DNA from: Dacryopinax spathularia
Taxonomy: Eukaryota > Basidiomycota > Dacrymycetes > Dacrymycetales > Dacrymycetaceae
Length of the DNA stretch: 64,000 bases
Reading direction: 5' to 3'
Assembly (NCBI GenBank): GCA_037974965.1
Contig: JBBPFI010000004.1
Span: 372,001 to 436,000 of the forward strand
Below are positions 44,866 to 57,339 of this stretch, in pieces; within the stretch, counting starts at the first letter, position 1, and every line of letters begins with the position of its first letter. The notes under the pieces are model-generated. The model did not search any database. It was not told the DNA's origin and worked only from the letters and a program-made list of their open reading frames with translations. A program made the translations under genes and the position numbers.

Positions 44866-47488
44866 ATGAGCTCAAACGCTCCTGCGTTGAAGTTGAGCAC
44901 CAGCATGGAGAGCGATCCCAAGGCGCTGGCTGCGTATCTCGATGAAATGAACAAGTCGGTGGCCGGGGCGCTGGATGAGGATCCGAGGTGGACCAAGATC
45001 GCGAAGGCGGCCAAGTCCTTGGCGGATATTCTGCGACATAAGACACAAGGTGTGTCTAATGACATCAGCGTGCTGATAGACAAGTACTGATCTTCCGTAA
45101 GACGACTTGCATGGGAAACTTGGGAAGACTTCCCTGCCCAAGGCCATCGCCGGTTTGGTCAAAGGGACACCTGGTGTGAGCGGGGTACCCAGCCGTAGCC
45201 TCCGTGTACCGGCTTTAGTCGAGGTGCTGAGGGTAGGAGCAAACCTTTGTGCCGATCATGGTATGCCTCCCAGGCTTCCGTATAAACGTGCTCTCATCGT
45301 GATGCAGATGACAATCGCGAGCTACTCCTGGCCACCGACTATACCGAGAGCGTACTGGGGCTGCTTGAGTCGTACCTGCCTTGGATTCGTGTCCCATCTG
45401 AGAAGGATCCTCAGTCGAAGCAAGTTCAACCTCTAAACCTCGACGATATTCGTGTCCTGAAGACCGCGGTTGGTGCTCTGCTAAACATCAGTGCAGGTTT
45501 CGGTATGTTCTAAAATTGGGTATCGGTTATGGCGCTCAGTCATGGACCCAGACCCTGCAAAGGAGAAGTTACTAAAGTTGGGCGCCCCGTTGATTCTCCT
45601 ACGCGTCGTTGTTGGTATCTATCCTGCTGGCGGGTGGGCCACCACCTCCGCTTCGGCCACCATTCCCGATATGAAGGAAGAGTGGACCGTCCGTTCGGGC
45701 GTCTCCAATTGGGCATGGCGGGCGCTTGACGACTGGCGCGAACCGTCCGAGGATAGCAGTGAAGACGGCAAGCCGATCTTCGACGGATCCAGCCTCCTTT
45801 ACCTACTTGCACCCCTGCCTTTCGTCATGCCTCCGTTCCCTGAGAAGCTACCCGAAGTGTTCGCTAGTGCAGCAGCCAGACAACCGCTTGTCGAAGCTGA
45901 CTTGGAGGTCTTGGAGCAAGTCTCCATGTCTCTGGAAAGCTTAGCTCTGGATCTTCCTGAGGTCAGACAGCTATTGGGCCGGTCTGCTGCTAGCCATTCG
46001 CCGGAATCCTCCCACTTGGCCCAAATCATCCGGTTCGTTGAGGAAGCTCGCGCTGTACCATATTGGTCGGAACACCTAGAGAAGGACAGGAAGCGATGGG
46101 AGAAGACACTTGCCTTCTGCAAGGCAGCAGCCGTCAAGGCTGTTATTGCCGTGTCTGGGGAAGATGCAAATCTCGATATCCTATGGGATGAGAGAGACTC
46201 CGCCGGTGGCGGGTGGTTCGTGAAGATGATGCTGAAGTGGATCAGGAGCTACAAGCCGAGGATGAAGACGAGTCTGACGGAAGACGACGGGTATGACGAC
46301 ATGGCCATTTGCGGCACCCTTGCACTTGGCAACCTTGCACGGAAGGGTATGTAGGCATAGTCGGCTCCTCAGCGACGATCAAACTGATCTGCTCTTCTGC
46401 AGAATCGCATTGTATTGCGCTTGCTTCACCACCCATCTCGATTATACCAAACCTTATCATGCTCCTCGACCGAAAGATCGATATCAAGCTGAAGCACGGT
46501 GTCATCGGACTACTCAAGAACCTAGCCCAGACACCGGCTAATCGCGCCGCGCTGGGAGAGGCTGGAACGTTAGAGGCACTTGCTGCTTCCAGGGTATGGG
46601 ACCAAAAGTGGGACATAGCAGAGACCGTGCAATTATCTGCCATAGGGGTGTGCAAGCATCTGGCTCAGTCCAATGGTACGCCTTCTGCGCTGAGGCGCGC
46701 CGAGCAGACTCTTACCTACAACAGCTGCAAATTCCCTGAGGCTCCTCCAAGCTGGTACCGATCACAACAGCTGTCTTGAGCAGATTCTTGCGCTAGTGAA
46801 GCGCTCCGACACAGTCGCGGTGAAGAGCGAGGGAACCCGCGTGCTGGTCAATGTGATTAAGTCACTATTCCAGACGACCGATTCAACACATATGCCGGAA
46901 CATGAACGGAAGGCAGCCATAGATCGGCTGGTCAATACGCGCTCGACCACGGCACTCGCTGAACTCATCAGCAGAAGCCAGAAGTATCCGGTCCTGCTGA
47001 ATGAGGGAATCGTCGCGATGACATTGCTGGCTGCACAACCGCATGGCGGTAAGTATAGTGCTGGCATCCTCCGCATCTTGCTTATCAATGTCACAGTCCC
47101 CCATGTCTTGTCCGCATTCTTCTCATCGAGTCCATCCACCTCCACAGCGACCCCGACCTCCACCACATCCTCACTGCCCGGCTCCGTCCCCACCTCACCA
47201 ACCGCGCCGGTCTTGATGCCCGACTCTCCTGTCGTTGCGACCCTCGTCACCATTTTGGTCAACAAGGACAACAAATACCAACCAGAACTCCGAGCCAACG
47301 TCTGCTCTCTGTTGGCTGCTATGAGTCGCAAGATACCAGGAGCAGCAGACGAGGACGCGAAGAGGCAAGAGGTACTGAGGAACCAGACGAGGGAGGCGCT
47401 CACCGCGGTCGCCAATGGTGAGAGCTCCGACTCGAGCAAGGTCGATGTTAGGAAGGCTGCGGCGACTGCCTTACAAGCATGGCGATGA
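44866..47488 (+). CDS. SmgGDS (RAP1GDS1)-like armadillo-repeat GTPase regulator
   Basis: Armadillo-repeat protein that in animals binds and dissociates GDP from Rho/Rap GTPases with C-terminal polybasic regions. Landmarks: PALVEVLRVGANLCADHDDN, LKTAVGALLNISAGF, MAICGTLALGNLARKESHCI, PNLIMLLDRKIDIKLKHGVI, GLLKNLAQTPANRAALGEAG, IAETVQLSAIGVCKHLAQSN. Arm repeats continue to ELRANVCSLLAAMSRKIPGA and the end AAATALQAWR at 47488. Introns follow KTQ, CADH, SAGF, LARK and QSNG. A Ser/Thr/Pro-rich insert (TSTTSSLPGSVPTSPT) lies in the last third. Fungal function is not well defined; GTPase binding is inferred from the family. Confidence 0.87.
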
Positions 47489-47633
47489 CGTTTGACTAGA
47501 CTAGCTGTATTACTGTTTGTCTACGTACTCTGTACCATATACTGATTGGGGTTGAGTGATTCACGAGACGATGAGCGTGAGCCCCTTGCCTCTCCGAACC
47601 ATAATTTGTGTGGGTGGAGGCCGAGAGTAAACA

Positions 47634-47705
47634 TCCCAGATGGTGTAACGGCTAACATTGCTGCCTTTCACGCAGCGGCTCGGGGTTCGATTCCCCGTCT
47701 GGGAA
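47634..47705 (+). tRNA. tRNA-Glu (anticodon UUC)
   Basis: A 72-nt cloverleaf. Acceptor arms TCCCAGA/TCTGGGA pair perfectly; the D arm has TGGTGTAACGGCTA; the anticodon stem GCTGC/GCAGC encloses CTTTCAC with anticodon TTC; the T arm is CGGGGTTCGATTCCCCG. No intron. T-rich runs (CTTTTCTTCTTTTG) beginning about 10 nt downstream can serve as the Pol III terminator. Confidence 0.96.
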
Positions 47706-47825
47706 GTTCTTCTTTTCTTCTTTTGTTCCCCCATTGCTGCGGAAGCATCTTGTTGCCTTGTACCGCATCGGAAGCAGAACTTCCTTTCATAATAACCAGG
47801 ATCTGCTTGTCTGGCTAGAACAAAT

Positions 47826-49113
47826 AGTGAGTCATCGTCTTATCATGCGAAGTCCGCGTAGATCCTAACAATCTAAGTGAATGCACCATTACAAGACCGT
47901 GGCTCGTTGCCTCCTGAGCTGGTCTCACTTATCGATGCCGAACTCAAAACACTCCGGAATGCGTCCCGCGCCACCCATTCTTTGAGCACAGTCCTCTCCG
48001 CCGAGTTGGCAATCCTTGACCGAGTATACTACAAGGGCAACAATCAGCACCGGAGTGGGATCTTTTGGAAGCGAGTAGCGGAGATTCGCAGACTCGCTAG
48101 GAAGGTCGAGGCTGCCGGCCTCGACAGGACCATTGACGCGTTTCGGGAATCGTTTTTTGCCGATCCTAAGTAAGGAGCAATGTAACAGCTAATACTCTGA
48201 ATTTCTCATGGTTTGGATCAGGAATATCAAGCGTGCAGCATGGATCAAGGCTCCGAGGCGATCAGACGCTATAATAGCATTGGAGCGACTATCGGTGGAT
48301 TCCCATCTTCTGGCACACTCGATCGAGCGATGCCGCTCTGCTTACGGGTTAGCCTGTCCTGTCCCAGTTGACTTCTCGCGCTGACAAATGTCAACATTGG
48401 GTAGTCGATTCCTAGAGCAACTAAGAAGCACCGCCTTCTTTCCCTTAACTATGATGCTCGTCGCTATCGCAGCACGACTGCATAGCGTCTTCGGAGCTCT
48501 GGGTGAAGAGACCGTCCAAGCTTGGGGGTCTGTTGAGCGGCTCTTACCGCACTTGCCAGTAAGCATCAGAAAAGGGACGTACGGCTGTGTGCTCATCATG
48601 TGGTAGGTTGATCTAGGCGAGAAGAACCGGCCAGTACGGAAGCTCTCGCGCAAGTTGGAAGTGCTGCTCGGTTCCGAGCCTTTGCCCCCGGTTTCTGGGG
48701 CTTCCAGGCTAGCAGATGTTGCGAAGGAAATAGGGGACGACTTGGGCCAAGCGATCACTCGACAGACACAGACGCCTCCCTCCGTCGGGGCGGCACCAGC
48801 GCCCGATGCCGAAAGCAGAAATTCTTTCCCTTCTGAGGCACCGCTGACCTTCTTGGATGAAGAGGATGTGCCCATGGATGACCTGAAGAAGGAAATGGTG
48901 CAGGACATCGCTGGCGGACATACTGCACAGGAGGCTGCATCTGCGTCGAATCCGCAGCCAGCTGCCGTGGAGATGCCGTCAGGCGGTTTCTTCAATCCTT
49001 CACCTGCTGAAGAGACGACAGCACAGTTGCCTGCACCAACCGTCAAGAAGAAGAAAAAGAAGAAGCCCAAAACGGAAGGTGACGAGATAGACGCGATCTT
49101 CGGCGATCTGTAG
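47826..49113 (+). CDS. NEPRO/RMP1-like nucleolar protein
   Basis: The N-terminal half matches the NEPRO N-terminal domain: LRNASRATHSLSTVLSAELA, ILDRVYYKGNNQHRSGIFWK, RVAEIRRLARKVEAA, LEQLRSTAFFPLTMMLVAIA. The basic NQHR...W..V..IRRL pattern is shared with RNase MRP subunit Rmp1. The C terminus has a Lys-rich run (KKKKKKKPKT) then GDEIDAIFGDL. A role in the nucleolus and in RNase MRP or rRNA work is inference. No in-frame ATG precedes the conserved part: intron 47827-47877 (GTGAGT...CTAACAATCTAAG) would join A (47826) to TG (47878-47879), building the start codon across the splice (MNAPLQDRGSLPPELVSLID). Introns also follow DPK, SAYG and PHLP. Confidence 0.75.
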
Positions 49114-49211
49114 GATTTTTACTGTACGCGAACAGCTACGGCATACCAATCTATCGCCGTCCATTAGTCCTCTCCCTGCTTCCGTGCTTTCCCTTTTCTC
49201 TGCTCCTAGAC

Positions 49212-50437
49212 TTAGAGTAGCAACTTGAACGGATACCCTGCAGCGCCTTGTTAGTCACGCTGCGATATGGTGCATTGCACGATCGGGGAGGCTCACCTCC
49301 ATTCTTGATCCTGAAGAAGCTGAGGAGGATGCTGAATAGAACGAAGGTGATGCCTGTCCATAGGTAGATGCTTGCGCGCTGGCGTGTTGGGCTTGGGATT
49401 CGCGGTACGAGGAGAATGAGGGCGAGGTAGGATGCGCCCAGTAGACCGTCTGTGTGAACATGGTCAGTCGGCGTCCAATATGGTAGGGCAAGGACAATGA
49501 AGAGCAGGGAAAGGCAGTCCGGAAAAGAGAGAAAGACGCACAAAGAGCTGCCACAAGGTTGGTCTCAATCCCGAACTGGTTCTGGAAGCCCCCAGCAATC
49601 ATATTCCTCGGCTGAGAATACGGCATTCCCCTAATCTGGACAAACATGTACCCGCTCGTCATCACGAGAGTGAGCAACACAGTCCCAGCCGCCCAAACCC
49701 ATCGGTTCGTGAGCACATCTCCCAGGTACATCCAGGCGAACCGGCCCGCAACAGCGAGCAAAAGGAGGAAGACCGTGCCGAAGAAGTAGGGTTGCCAGTT
49801 TACTGGAGGAGTATAGGGGATTGGTGCGGGTGTGTGGGTCGAGAGGTCTTGTGCGAGCTCTTGAGCGGAGAAGCCGTGGCGGTTGAAGTCGTAAGTGAAC
49901 TCGAGGCGCTGTTGTTTGGGCTTCACGGCGGGGCCTTCAAGGGCAGGGTAGAATTGGAGGACGGGTGCGGAGTTCAGACCCAGCTATATGAACAGTTTTA
50001 AGGACGTCTGATGACAGCTTAGATAAGCAAGGCGTACCCGCTTGAAGATGTCCTGTCCTTCCAAGAAATCAAGTGTCGCAAAGAAGTGGCGGTCGCGCTG
50101 CTCAGCAGGGACCTTGCTCCACGCCTTGGCAACAGCCTTGAAGTTAGGGTTGAACTCCCTATATATGCATACTTTAGCTTCCCCTTCAGCACGTCCAGAA
50201 TATAAAGAAAGCGTACTGGCATGGCGAGCAACGGAACTGCGGGCTAAGCGCAGTGAACTGGACCGCCGCGCTCCATTCCCTGTTTGGTGCTGTAAGGGCA
50301 TTGAAGAGCACGGGGTTCAGCTTGATGACGCCTCCATTCTGAGCAGCGAGCTTCACAAGCTCAGCATGCGTGACCTGACCCCAAGCAGCAGTGAAGCAAG
50401 CAAAGAGAGTGAGAATTGCGCCTGGTAACAGACGCAT
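49212..50437 (-). CDS. ost3: Oligosaccharyltransferase subunit OST3/OST6 family
   Basis: ER-membrane oxidoreductase subunit of the N-glycosylation complex. A signal peptide (MRLLPGAILTLFACFTAAWG) precedes a thioredoxin-like lumenal domain with a CxxC in QFRCSPC, then REFNPNFKAVAKAWSKVP and HFFATLDFLEGQDIFKRLGL, NSAPVLQFYPALEG. Four membrane helices follow (YFFGTVFLLLLAVAGRFAW, WAAGTVLLTLVMTSGYMFV, ASYLALILLVPRI, WTGITFVLFSILLSFFRIK). MFVQIRGMPYSQPRNMIAGG is the conserved loop. The last exon is tiny, giving GGYPFKLLL and stop at 49212, in keeping with the family's short cytosolic tail ending YPFKLL. About five introns. Confidence 0.92.
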
Positions 50438-50736
50438 TTTGGGTGTGTTGGCGGGGTATGCAGCGAGGACGACGACTGCGACGATGAGGACGCGATTGGA
50501 GACGTGTAGGGACGCCGGAAATAGCACCGGGTAAATTACCACGTGCGGGTCATCGGCGCGGAAGGGATGCCGGCTGCCCCGGAACACACCGCGTACTGTC
50601 GCTGGAACGCAGCACACGTCCTCACCTTTTGTTGCTTGCAGGGCACAGGTGCTTCTTCTTCGTGCCTCCTTACTGTGTACTTCTGCTGCACTATACCCCA
50701 AAACCATAGCCCAAACTCCCAAAAGGACAGCCCAAC
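50438..50736. promoter_or_regulatory. Divergent promoter region, OST3/6 / beta-adaptin
   Basis: 299 bp between opposite starts; no other feature supported. Confidence 0.4.
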
Positions 50737-53097
50737 ATGTCCCAAGGCGCACAAGACGGCAAGTTCTTCTCTCGGGGCAAACTCCAGGAGATCAGGGACG
50801 ACCTACACAAGGCCCTCTCCAAAGGAGACAAAAAATGGGACAAGAGGAAGGCTATTCTGAAGCGAGTATTGGCGAATATGACCATGGGGAACGATAGTGC
50901 GTCATTGCGGCGTTTGAGGCGATTAGGGCCAGCTGATGAGAGGGTTTCACAGTGTCTTCGCTATGGGGGGATATTATGGAGTGCTTGAACACACCGTTGT
51001 TTGAGGTCAAGAAGAGTGCGTGCGGCATTTACGCACAATCTTCCGTGTCTGACAAGGTACAGTGATATACCTATATGTGATGAACTACGCACGAATAAAA
51101 GCCGACCAAATCGACCCGGCAATCCGCACTCTGCTCCAGGTATGGCTCGTTATCCCGCCCCTGTCAATCATGCGCTCACCCTGCGTAGGACGCGAACGAC
51201 CGCAACCCCCTGCTCCGCGCGCTCGCCATCCGCACCCTGGCATACATCCCTCTCCCTATAGCCATGGAATCCCTCTGTGATCCTCTCCGACACTCCCTGC
51301 GCGAATCCGACCCCTACGTGCGCAAGACTGCAGCCATATGCGTCGCTAAGATGTACATGTTCGACCCCCGCATGTGTGAGCGGGAAGGGTTGATCAATGC
51401 TCTGCGGGCACAGATGATGGATGAGAATGTGACGGTGGTCGCTAATGCGCTGGCTGCGTTGAGCGAGATTCAGGATAGGGGGGATATGCAGCTGATCAAG
51501 ATGAACGCGAGCACGGCGCTCAAGTTGACAGTGGCGCTGAATGAGAGCTCAGAGTAAGTACCCGCTTCTGCAATTGGAACGCGTGTTGATTAGTGCATAC
51601 AGGTGGGGCCAAGTGTACATCCTCGAAGCCCTCATGAACTTCGTGCCGCAAAGACCGGACGACGCCCTCGCTCTCGGCAAACGGCTCTCCATCCGCCTAC
51701 AAAATACCAACTCCGCCATCGTACTAACGACCATCAAAGTCCTGCTATACCTCATGAACTACATGAATGACAAAGGAGAGATCGAAGAGCTGTGCCATAA
51801 GATGGGGCCTCCGCTCGTCACCCTTCTGTCTTCTGGGCCGGAAGTGCAATATGTCGCGCTGCGGAATATCCTGCTTATCATCCAGCGGAGGCCGAGCATA
51901 CTCAAGAATGACGTCCGAGTATTCTTTACCAAGTATAACGACCCGATATACGTCAAGCTCGCCAAGCTGGAGATCATGTACCGCCTAGCAACGGAGAAGA
52001 ACTTCAAAGAGGTGCTTGTCGAACTCGGTCAATCGGCTTCTGAGGGAGACGTAGACTTCGCACGCAAGGCAGTACGCAGCATAGGCCGGTTAGCGATCAA
52101 AGTCCCCAACTCCTCCGATCGGTGTATCGCCCTCCTGCTCGAGCTGATCAAGAGCGACGCGAGCTACGTGGTGCAAGAAGCGACGGTGGTGATCAAAGAT
52201 ATTTTCCGAAGGTATCCGAGCGAATACGAGAGCGTTATCCCCCAGTTATGCGAGAAGCTGGATTTGATCACGGAGGATCCGGAGAGCAAGGCGGCGATCA
52301 TCTGGATCTTGGGGCAGTATGCGGACAGGATCGATAATTCCCATGAGCTGCTGGATGATCTGGCGTATACCTTCTTGGAGGAGAGCAAGGAGGTGCAGTT
52401 CGCGCTCCTTACGGCGGTGGTCAAGCTCTTCATTCGCAAACCGCAAGAGGCACAGGAGCTTGTTGCGAAAGTTCTGCAATGGGCAACGGAGGAAGTCGAC
52501 AACCCCGATCTCCGGGATCGGGGGTATATGTACTGGCGCCTTCTCTCCTCACACGCAGCAGCAGCAAAGGATATCGTCCTCGTCGAGATGCCACCCATAT
52601 CAACAGACACCGACAGGATGGAACGCGGTGCGCTCGATCAGCTCCTGCTGCATACAGCAAGCCTCGGGTCGATATACCACAAGAACCCAGAAGGGTTCAT
52701 CCGCACCGCCCGGCCGAAATACCTGCCCGATAGTCCAGCATTGAACGCCACATCGCGGACCGTACTGGTGAGGCCACCAGATCTGGATGCGCCTGTTCGG
52801 ACGCCCGCGCCGGCGAATATCCTGCCAACCACGCCGAGCGGTCTTAGGGAGATGGCGGGCTCTCCATTGTTGGATGAGGCGGCGGAGGATGAGCCGTCTA
52901 TGTCTATGGGTCAGCTGGTGGACGAGGGCGAAGGCGAGGTGGAAGATGATCCCTCAGCGGGGATAACAGGTCACGACGCCGCCGGAACCCGAGCAGGGGC
53001 GGAGTACGACCCCTACGCCGACCTGGGCGCAGTGCTCGGAAACGGTGATGAGGCTGCGGACGCACAGAGAAGGCAGGAGAGCCAGCCGCTTTTCTAG
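50737..53097 (+). CDS. Beta-adaptin of a clathrin adaptor complex (AP-1/AP-2 type)
   Basis: Large subunit of a clathrin adaptor. Trunk landmarks: KFFSRGKLQEIRDDLHKALS, WDKRKAILKRVLANMTMGND, MECLNTPLFEVKK, LYVMNYARIKADQIDPAIRT, DANDRNPLLRALAIRTLAYI, DPYVRKTAAICVAKMY, EVQYVALRNILLIIQRRP, YNDPIYVKLAKLEIMYRLAT, RGYMYWRLLSSHAAAAKDIV. The hinge is acidic and Pro-rich and the protein ends RRQESQPLF without a long ear domain, like other fungal AP-1 beta chains. Introns follow GND, EVKK, LLQ and NESSE. First intron 50900-50951 joins a split Met codon (A|TG). AP-1 versus AP-2 cannot be settled from sequence alone. Confidence 0.93.
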
Positions 53098-53328
53098 GGG
53101 CTTTGCAAGTGGTGGAGGCATAAGCTTCATTCTCTTTGGACTGGATAGTGTACTAAGCATACATTCTGCGAGGGGGATATACCTTGCGGCTGGGAGATGG
53201 CCGGTGTACTTCTACATAATTGCATTTGATATCAGGGTCAAGATTAGCGTGCCAGTGGCATCAAGAAAGATGGTTCAGCGGAGAGTGCGAGATAGAGCGG
53301 GAATGTGGTCGACAGGAAAGCACAAAGG

Positions 53329-54399
53329 CTATGTGTTGATGCCGGTGTGATTGTGGTGTCCATGCGAGTGATCATGGCCGTGTCCGTGATGAAGGTGTGG
53401 AAGCAGGTTGAAACTGGGCTTCTCTACCGGTCTGAGGGAATTGTAGTGCTGCATTTACGTCAGGAGCGACCCAAGCGAGCCAACCGAGCGATACTCACCT
53501 CTCCCAGCCCGTACATTCTCCGATGATAGCTTATCGTCGCTACCGGCAATCCCTTCGCATCCTCGCTTGGCTTTGTCCTCACGACACTCGGTGTCCCACC
53601 CTGCACAACGTCGATCTCCACCCCAAACGCCTTCGCTAAAGCCAATAGCTCCGGTTGGCCGCCCCATTGTGTCGTGCTCTCTATATTGTTGCAATATCGT
53701 TCGAATTGCGCGGCGCTCATTAGCCCATCATCTGTCGCGCCGGTCCCATCTTCCCCCTCCACACTAGGCAAGAAAGGCATGAAGTCGTCCGGATGTGCGC
53801 GCATATACTGTGCTGCAGCACGTCGTGTCGTCTCTGCTGTGGCTTGTGCAGCAGGAAGCAGACCGAGAATCCGAAGCTGGTCGGCAATGGCGGTGAACAT
53901 ACAGTTCCCGTCTGGTGGGCATTCCCAGAGTTCGAGGTGATTCTTGAAGCACACGGCTCGGATTGCACTCTCTTCTGCTTTGGCTTCTGCTTCTAGTTTC
54001 GCATCCCCGGCAGCGTCTATTGGGGCGTAGTTGGCTGCCATTGCTTCAGCCTTTCTTGCCTGTACAGCTCGTCAGCACCGCACGAGGTACGGGTACGCAG
54101 GGACGTACCTGCCGCGCCTTGAATCGGTCTTTACTACTCATCCTCTTCCCCTGCTCCTGCTTTGCCTCAGCAGCCTCGGCTACCTCCTCTTTCTGGTTTT
54201 GGGCTACTTGCTGGACGACTTTCGCGGTCTCAGTCTTCGTTGAGTCGTCCTTCGCTTCCAGCTGAGCCATCAGCTCGTCCAGTAAGTCATCTCCGTCTGG
54301 CGCATTGGCGTTCTCGCCGTCTATTGGAGGGGGCGGGGAGGCGTGATGCGGGGGTGAAAACATCTCCTTGATCTTCTTCCTGTTCTTTCCTCCAGCCAT
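53329..54399 (-). CDS. OTU-domain deubiquitinase, OTUD6 type
   Basis: N-terminal basic/coiled region (MAGGKNRKKIKEMFSPPHHA, DDLLDELMAQLEAKDD, KRMSSKDRFKARQARKAEAM), as in OTU6 proteins. The OTU catalytic core has Asp and Cys in ECPPDGNCMFTAIADQL, then TAETTRRAAAQYMRAHPDDF. The closing His is in YHRRMYGLGEHYNSLRP, where an intron splits GE from HYNS. The C terminus is a striking His-rich tail, LLPHLHHGHGHDHSHGHHNH, ending TGINT. Two introns are placed. OTUD6 members act on ribosome-linked ubiquitin; that role is by family. The tail is atypical and may bind metal. Confidence 0.88.
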
Positions 54400-55235
54400 T
54401 GCAAGTGTAGTGCTCTAGATGCTCCGAGACCGGGAAAAGACAAGCAGGGTCTGTATAGAAAAGTAGGAGGGCCGAAGAAAATGTTGGTGGGAGTCAGCGT
54501 TAAGGGACGACCCTTACAGGGAGCGCTGCGTACGTCAGAGCCGCAACAGCGCGCCTCCTCGGCTCCGGCAGAAGCCTCTCGGAAATACTGCTGCACAGCC
54601 CGAGTCGCAGGCGCTTATCCCGGACTGTCTCTGCTTTCCCCACATTCTTGTGCTTTGCCTTACTTAACTTTGTGCATGTCCGAACTGCTGTGGGCCGTCC
54701 TGGTGGCCAGCAACCCGTCGGACCGTTCTCCGAATCCCGGATCTGCTCGGCATGAGACTTCCATTTCCGGCCGCGCAGCTGCAGAAATGTTTGTCCCGTG
54801 AACAAGGAAAGCGGTGCTCGGCAGGTTCTTTCTGACTCTCCTGCCGCAAAGTCTGTGGCGCCTTCCCCTACAAGCAGGGGTCAACGTGCAGAGCTTGCAA
54901 CTCTGTGGCGAGAGATTGGAGCCCTAAACATCATTCTGATTGGACAGCTAGAATGTGCGCAAGAGGATGACTTGTTCCATGTTCCGCCGGGTTCCGGCTT
55001 TGGGAGGACAATAGCACGCGTCGCGGGTTTGGGTGCAATGCCCTGACATCACGTCGCCCTCCAACAGCCCTCCTCGACGCGTATATAAATGGCTCGCCTG
55101 GCCTGATCTCGCTGGCACACTGAACTCTGAAAGCCTACGCCTGCTGCTCTTTGCCCTTGAGCTTTACTCTACTCGTCTTAATTCTAAGCTGCTGCTGCTT
55201 CGCTCCCGCTGGTCCCGCACATAGCTACACCTACG
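54400..55235. promoter_or_regulatory. Divergent spacer with TATA box for the SPFH gene
   Basis: 836 bp between the OTU6 and SPFH starts. A clear TATATAA at 55082-55088 lies 150 bp before the SPFH ATG, followed by a TC-rich leader. Small open frames here have no protein-like features. Confidence 0.5.
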
Positions 55236-57149
55236 ATGGATGCTCCCAGCGAATTCGACGGCACTACCGTATTAGGTGCGAACGACGATGCTCGCATGTC
55301 GAATGAGAAGCCTGGCAGCAGGTCCTCCGCTCCGGCTCCCAAGGGCAAATCCACGGCCGGAGATAACGCTGCGGTACCCTCCCTGGTCCCGTTCGTAAAC
55401 ACGATCGAATACCTTGATCAAGTACGCGTGTTCCCGCATGTTTGCGAGTTATATGCGCTAACCCTGCTCAGCACCGTCCTTTCTTCGTCCGATGTGGCGA
55501 TGATGGCTTGATCCCCGCTCTGCGCAAGCTGAATGACCAGCTTCTCGCCGCGGGCCACCGGTCCATCATCAGCAATATGAAGCCCATGGACTTCGGGCGC
55601 GAGATATCACCCGGTCAAATCGGTCTTGTAAACCGCGCCGGCTGGCCAGAACTGCTCATTCAACCTGGAAAATATGCTGGCTTCCCCTTCCGTAACTGGT
55701 GGGCAAGGAAGTTCGAAGGCCGTCAAGGAGTGAGCGACACCGTACTCCAGTTCCAGGGTTTAACGGCGGTGCAAGTGAGCCAGAATCAAGCGGCCGTCAT
55801 CTCCGACCCGCAGAACCAGATATTCGTCATCCGCAGCGGAGGGTTCGTTGCCCTCGCCCTGCAGGGAGGATACGATGTTCTTGCTGTGGTCGACCAGACA
55901 CATCTGGAGAAGCCGATCAAGGATAGTATGACTGGCCAGGTGCTGGGCTACATGCAGGAAGTGAAGATGAGCAGCTCGCTCGGAAGGGGGACGCAGAGGC
56001 AGAATTACGTCGTCGCTACCTTGTATGCGCCGTTTCTTTCTCAACTTGGAAGACATCGCTGATCCTGCTTGTAGCTTGAACATTCCGGCTAATAACTGCG
56101 CTATCCTCCAGCGAGGGGACGAGCTACAGCAGATACCCGCTGGGCAACATGTCATCACGAATCCGAATGTATGCACTCCCTCAACTTCTCTCTTAGCGTA
56201 ACTAATGATCTGCTTTCCCAGGTCACCTTCCGTGCCCTTTTCACTCGCGGTGAATGCCAGATCGAGATGCCGGCGAAAGATATAATGACGAAGGATCAAG
56301 TACCGGTGTCGCTCACAATCTACCTGAAGTGGCAGCTCGAGGAACCGCTCAAGCTTACCCAGCATGGGTATGTCAGCCCGTACGACGCGCTCCGCGATAA
56401 GAGCCAGTCCATCCTTACTCAGATTGTTGCACATTGTGAGTCATTCCATAAACACAATATACTCAAAGCTGATCACTCGTACAGTGGAGTACGCCAGCAT
56501 GGTCAAGTCTCGTACCCTCGGCCCGGAATTGGAAGAGCATCCGGGAGACTCGACCGCGTTCCTTGACTCCCTCCGCAGTCGCGCGATGGACGACCTCCAC
56601 CTTGCGGCGCTAGAGTACGGTATCGTGCTGAAGGACCTCGCTGTCATCGACCGAAAATTCAAAGGCGAGATCGCGCAGACTATGGATCACCTCACTCGCC
56701 GTGCGCTGGAGGCGCAGGTCGAAGCTGCCAACGTTGATCGCGAGAATTCGAATCGCGTCAAGAAGGAAGAAGGCCAGCTCCAGGTTGCCCAAGTCCAGTC
56801 CAAGCAGCGTCAGGCCATTGCCGACGCGGATGCGTACACGGTCGTCGCCAAGGCTCGTGCGGACGCTCAAGCGTCTGCGATCGCTGCCGAGGCGAGGGCG
56901 AACGCCATCCGTATCCAGGCTGCTGCCGAGGCGGACGCGATCAAGATGAAGGCACAAGCGGTCGCAGAGATCAAGGACGAGTACGCGCGCGAGGTCGAGC
57001 TGAAGAGGCTCGAGATTCAGCGCGTGGCCGCTTATGGGAACAAGGCTGTGTTCGTGCCTGCTACTGAGCCCGGAATGGGGGCAAGTATGGGCAACGCACT
57101 AGCTCTTGGCATGGCTGCAGGTATGGGTAGGGATAGCAGGCCTCAATAG
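55236..57149 (+). CDS. SPFH/band-7 domain protein
   Basis: Unusual member of the SPFH (stomatin/prohibitin/flotillin) group. The N-terminal half has LIPALRKLNDQLLAAGHRSI, GQIGLVNRAGWPELLIQPGK, YAGFPFRNWWARKFEGRQGV, FIRSGGFVALALQGGYDVLA-type text (IFVIRSGGFVALALQGGYDV). The SPFH core follows: IPANNCAILQRGDELQQIPA, GQHVITNPNVTFRALFTRGE, PVSLTIYLKWQLEEPLKLTQ. A long Ala/Glu/Lys coiled coil (QAIADADAYTVVAKARADAQ, AAEARANAIRIQAAAEADAI) precedes the Gly/Met-rich tail ending DSRPQ. No signal peptide or transmembrane segment is seen, so membrane contact would be peripheral or lipid-mediated. Introns follow YLDQ, ATL, NPN and AH. TATA box at 55082. Confidence 0.82.
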
Positions 57150-57339
57150 GAGCGGCAATGCGCGATGCTCTAGGTAGTCTCAGATACCCTTCTCCCATCG
57201 TCGGATCCCGAAGCCCTCTTCATGTTGTACAACAGTTTGATACGTAATTATAGCAGAGGGTATGGGTATGACTATGTGATACAGGATTGTGTCCCTGAAC
57301 GGAAGGAGGTATCGTGTACATGAGAGAGCCTGTGAATGA

